From positions 3,596,001 to 3,660,000 of the forward strand of contig JAEUWY010000005.1 of the NCBI GenBank assembly GCA_022059125.1: a stretch of 64,000 bases of DNA, written 5' to 3'. Below, piece by piece: positions 59,845 through 64,000 of the stretch. The notes under the pieces were generated by a model that saw nothing but the letters and a program-made list of their open reading frames with translations, was not told the DNA's origin and did no database searches. The stretch is from Corynespora cassiicola. Lineage: Eukaryota; Ascomycota; Dothideomycetes; Pleosporales; Corynesporascaceae. A program made the translations under genes and the position numbers. Every line of letters begins with the position of its first letter. Within the stretch, counting starts at the first letter, position 1.

Positions 59845-62800
59845 GTTGACGAGTGTCCACGCCGCGCGTGTGTGCAGAAGAACCGGAGGAAAAAAAAAAA
59901 AGGAAGGGCTGGGCAGATGAAGCCGGGGACGAGAGTCGGGAGAGTCTGATAGACCGTCTGCTGGCCAGGCGATCAGGCAAGACCGGAGACGGTCCCTTTA
60001 AGGCCCAGAGTGTATCTGTCGCATCCCGCACCAGCAGATAAGGGTTTGCTCGGACTGCCTTGGCCGCCAATGGCGCGGCGGATCGACCATGCTGAAGCGG
60101 GTCTAGACACCCCGGCACACGCACACCTCTTCGGCTGTCCGTCGATGCACCTGTCGACCCTGGAGGGCGCCGCCGACACGGGCGAGCCTGGGGATCACTC
60201 ACCCGCTGAGACAGCAGACGCCCGTTGGCTTCGTCGCCCGGAGCCATGGTGAGCTGCCGGAGGCGGCCGATGATCCCCCTCCTCACTAACCCCCCCCTCC
60301 CAGACCCCCGTTAGGATTTCGCCTCCGTCTATCTCTGGTCCGCTGGACGACCATGGAGAGATTGCAAATGCGATTTGGTCAAGATCCGAGAGTACGGTCG
60401 GCGCAGACACCAAAAGGAGTCCCCGAGGAAGACGCGGATGGAAACTGTGCACGCGATCGTCTGGAACCACGGCGGCCCCTACGCCTATCCCCGTTGCACC
60501 CTACACCGTTTTCCTCAGGCACGTCCAGTAGGAGATAAAAGTTGCTGCTCTGGTTCCTGAGCAGTCATGGTTGCTCCATGCACCGTTTGCCCGACTTTGC
60601 CGGGAATCGCCCCCCTTCCTTTCTGCACGTGCTCCAAACGGGCCGACTCCACGTGATGGCGACTCGTCTCTCCAAACTTTGGTTCCCAGAAGAAGCAAAA
60701 CCATTGAAGCCAGGCTTCTATATTTGCACTCGCGATGCTGTTGCTTCTCCTCGTCTATTCTTCGTCTCTGTTTTGTTTTGCTGTTTCGGATTCGGTGCCC
60801 TTGAATACTAGCACCGCCCTTCCCACTACTCGGGCCCACCTTTCAAATCAAAAGTCTACTCCAAATAGCCTAGTCAAAAGGGACTAGATGTTCTTTTCTG
60901 ACGTGATGAGTGCCCAGCTGCAAACGCTATCGTTTGGGTACATACAAAAGGGTTTGTTCTGTTCGCATGCTCAGCCAACATATCCACCATCACGCCACGA
61001 CTCCAACCGTCTCCAGAAGCGTGCTTCTGCACCGCGGCACACTTGTCCGAGGGTTGTGACACAGCACACTCGTCCTTTTCCTGCCGAAAAGGGTTTGTAG
61101 CTTTGAATGGTGCAAGCCAAAAAAAGCAACGCGCGGTGTTTTCTCGTGTCCTGCGCCATGCTTCTACCCAAGGCCATCCAAGCAAGTCACAGCTGCTCAG
61201 CAAGCTGGCTTTCCTCGAGGCGCGGCTCAAATTGTTCCAGACCCTGACTAATAGTAGCCTGCACGCTCCTCGCAAAGCATGCAAGGTTTGCAACAACCAG
61301 CCTCACCGGGTCCTTTGGGACAAGGAATAGTATCTAAATAGCGGTCGCTGGAGGGCAAGACGGTGGACTCCTATACCCTCCTACCTTCCGAGTTGCTAGT
61401 TGATGAGCCATTCGTAGTTGCGCCATGATTCCACCGATTAACGGACGCCAGTTAGACCTAGGTGCACTGGATACGCCCGTATCGATCGAAGAAGTCTCCC
61501 CACCCACCCCCGAATGTGCTGCATCAAAACGGACGGGAAAGGGGCCCATTCCAAATGTCCGTGGGAACTAAACCGCATCGGCAACATACAAGGGCGACTA
61601 CCTACACCGAGCCTGCCCCAACCCGCAGGACCCCAAGCTCGATGTCCAAGTCCGCAAAAGGCGACATGTTGGGGGGGGGGGGCGGTGGGGACAGTGCGCA
61701 CGTCTTCTTTCCTCGGCAGAAGGGCGGGGTGCAGGTGGCCAACGATACATGCTTTCTGGCCTCTTTTGTGTGCGTCCGCGGCGAGTGGGAGTGGCGCTTG
61801 TTGAGCGCGTACAAGCAATATTCACATTAGCATGGGTATTTAAAGTGCTCATCCGCAAGCGGACGTACATCTTTTCTTTAACTTGGCAATGATTTTTTTT
61901 TTCTATCCTTTTTGGTGATGCCATGGTTTCCATCCGTGTTGTGCGTTTCTCTGGGTCTACGATGCCATTTCGGGGTAACATGGCAATCACGCAAATCACA
62001 ATCCTCAGTGTATTAGAAGAGTAGAATTATAGAACACAAGCTTTTGGGTTTCTGCAGAGCTATCAAAGTGACTACTACCTTGATACTGTCCAGTTGACTG
62101 CCTAACATCTCCATCAGCCAACATATAATGCGATTCCCGGATTGCTGAACCCCAGCCTTTGTACATGTTCTTGAGCACGAGCGTTTCAGGCCTGCAGAAG
62201 AAAGAGGGGGAAAAAAAAAAGAGGATATGCTCTGATTTACTCTAGAGGGGCATCGCATCGCAAGGGACTGGGACTTGCAACAAGCCCAACCTAAAAAAAA
62301 CACACAGCACACATAGATAGGCTCCAAACGCGATACAGAGACACAGAAAACGTGTTCTGATGCATCTGACAGCGCAGCGGGACTCGAGTCTCCGCGGGTC
62401 CCAGCAGCGGACACCTACCCTCACCCGTTATGCAGATCTGTATAGCACACTGCACACTGCACACTGCAGTTCTGTAGCCTTGAGCCGTTTTTGCCCCCCC
62501 TTGGGGCTCGGTCTAATAGGCTTGTTGGCAGTAAACCAACGCTTGGGCAAAATTAAACGGGCATCATGATTATGCCAATGGAAAGCAACAGCCCCTCGGG
62601 TTGGACAGTCTGGCAGCCTCTTGATGCACCTATCCAAAGACAACACCAGGCTGTGCCTGATTTGTTTATTTGCAACGCGGTTTTCTTGGTATAAAAAAAA
62701 AAAGGAAATTGCTGGCCTCGCAAGTTTATGACTTCTATTGACCCAAGAATCTAGGTGACATCATGGAGATATGCATGATCCATTTCACATGATTGTAGCG

Positions 62801-62967
62801 TTGCATGGCGCTGGCCTCTTGTGATTACAAACGACCAGCTAAATTTTTTCTCAATAAAGCTTCATTCCTATTAATTGTAGAGCATCATGTCAAATAGAGG
62901 GGCTGAATCTATCTATAGTGAGGTGTTAGATCACTCGCCGGCACCCAGGCTAGTCCACAGTGTCATT
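59845..62967. other. about 3.1 kb gene-free interval
   Basis: It holds the azgA promoter side and the 3' flank of the HECT ligase gene. Two imperfect copies of AAAAGGGTTTGT occur (about 60947-60958 and 61087-61098). The right third (about 61.8-62.9 kb) is richer in A and T. No frame has a recognisable domain. Confidence 0.5.
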
Positions 62968-63999
62968 TTAGCTGAGATCGAAACCGGCGCCAGAGAAGAC
63001 CGAGTAGAGAAGCTTCTCCTTCAACAAGCTCTCTTCCCTATACATGGGAAGTTTAAGCAGGTTGACGCACGTGCTCGTGCTCGGAAGTCTATCCTGATCG
63101 CTTCCTGCATCCCTGATGCTGAACCGCGGGTTCAATGTCGAGAAACCGAGAAGAGGAGCACGAGGTGTGCTGGTGACAAACTTGAGCACGGCTCTGCGTT
63201 CTCCGTCGCTCAAATCCTCCATGACCTTCCAGAAAAGCTGGATTGTGGGGTGTTCGAGGCCATCGTCTCCGATGACATAGGTTCCGCCATAGCTAGTGTT
63301 GCGGCGCAGATCGTCGATGTTAATCGAAGAAGAGGTTCCGCCAATCAACGTCTGAAGCTCAGACTGATTGAACATTGACAGCCAGCTGGGTTGAATCATG
63401 GTGGAAAGACCCCGAAGGAAGGCTGCGGTTTGCAGGTAAGGCTGATTCTGAAGACGGTGCCGAGCCATGTAGCTAATGTACACGAGGCGGTTCTGATTGG
63501 TGACAGGTGTGTTGGATCCGTCTGGCTTGAGGTCCTTTGTGATAGCCTTGGTCTTCTTCGGCTCGGTAGTGTGATCCACGACGATCGTGTCCGTCACCGT
63601 GAAGTTTAGCGAAAAGTCCTCCACATCTCCGGAATAAGTCTTCAGCTGATGAAGGCCTTGATAGAGAGCCTCGTCGAGGTCCCGAAGGTCGTTTAGAGAT
63701 GGCCTGTACCCCGACTCATTGGGTGCTGATCCAGTACCTCCTGTCAAAGCCCATTTGCGGAGGAAAAAGGGGGCAAAGTTGATATCGACGAGAATTCCTT
63801 CGTACAAGCACTTGCCAATGATACGGCCCAAGAATTCGTAGCGCTGCAGGAGCTCAGACACCCGCGACCGAAACTCGACAGAGTGCTCTTGTAAGCCAGC
63901 TTTTCGCAAAGCTTCTTTGTGTTCTTCGACCGCTGCAGGGTTCGGGTAGAGAAGGTGCTGATCATTCTCCACAAACAAATCAATGTAGCCCGTCGGCAT
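62968..63999 (-). CDS. HECT-domain E3 ubiquitin ligase, HUL5/UBE3 type (5' partial)
   Basis: Only the C-terminal 343 residues are in the window. The frame continues through the right edge, so the start lies beyond it. The visible part is nearly all HECT domain. The N-lobe segment ends RYEFLGRIIGKCLYEGILVD, followed by FAPFFLRKW. The long linker and C-lobe follow. The catalytic Cys lies in STSTCVNLLKLP, and the chain ends YSVFSGAGFDLS. The wording of the N-lobe fits the Hul5/UBE3B/UBE3C branch, which acts with the proteasome in fungi, rather than Rsp5. No WW domains are visible, but the region that would hold them is missing. The ligase forms a thioester with ubiquitin at the Cys before transfer to substrates. 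Confidence 0.93.
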   Translation of the reverse strand: MPTGYIDLFVENDQHLLYPNPAAVEEHKEALRKAGLQEHSVEFRSRVSELLQRYEFLGRIIGKCLYEGILVDINFAPFFLRKWALTGGTGSAPNESGYRPSLNDLRDLDEALYQGLHQLKTYSGDVEDFSLNFTVTDTIVVDHTTEPKKTKAITKDLKPDGSNTPVTNQNRLVYISYMARHRLQNQPYLQTAAFLRGLSTMIQPSWLSMFNQSELQTLIGGTSSSINIDDLRRNTSYGGTYVIGDDGLEHPTIQLFWKVMEDLSDGERRAVLKFVTSTPRAPLLGFSTLNPRFSIRDAGSDQDRLPSTSTCVNLLKLPMYREESLLKEKLLYSVFSGAGFDLS

Positions 64000-64000
64000 A

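Overview
This is a nuclear window from a filamentous ascomycete. The evidence is short GT-AG introns (about 50-75 nt) with CTAAC/CTGAC-like branch sites, GC-rich exons, and a gene set made of Cdc24, epsin, an F-box/WD40 protein of FWD-1 type, a PDR-type ABC transporter, AzgA, flavohaemoglobin and a Fot1/pogo transposon. The overall look fits Sordariomycetes, probably Hypocreales. That placement is an inference from protein style, not from a phylogeny.

Layout from left to right: the 3' end of a membrane-anchored low-complexity protein (+); a beta-carbonic anhydrase (-); a full-size PDR/ABCG transporter (-); an F-box/WD40 ubiquitin-ligase adaptor of FWD-1 type (-), divergent from the Cdc42 exchange factor Cdc24 (+); a protein joining an N-terminal helical domain to a degenerate G-alpha domain (-), divergent from a second F-box/beta-propeller-like protein (+); a short bZIP factor (-); about 6 kb without genes that holds an AT-rich island; flavohaemoglobin (+); about 4.3 kb of GC-rich, minisatellite-bearing non-coding DNA; a four-finger C2H2 factor (+); epsin (+); an F-box-like protein (+); a tyrosinase-family oxidase whose N-terminus is missing or unresolved (+); a PaiB-like FMN-binding protein (-); a nearly complete pogo/Fot1-class DNA transposon (+); a small secreted cysteine-containing protein (-); RIB3 of the riboflavin pathway (-); the purine permease AzgA (-); and the 3' part of a HECT ubiquitin ligase of the HUL5/UBE3 type (-), cut by the right edge.

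Most genes are core housekeeping or signalling genes on both strands with long regulatory gaps, and I see no biosynthetic cluster or operon-like unit. The accessory stretch is about 48.5-56.1 kb (tyrosinase, transposon, secreted protein), together with the AT-rich island at about 31.5-33.3 kb. The most unusual items are the pseudo-G-alpha fusion, in which all five nucleotide-binding motifs are altered, and the transposase, whose second catalytic Asp is Asn through what looks like a repeat-induced point mutation. Intron boundaries were read from splice consensus and checked by reading frame and total length. None was confirmed by transcripts.
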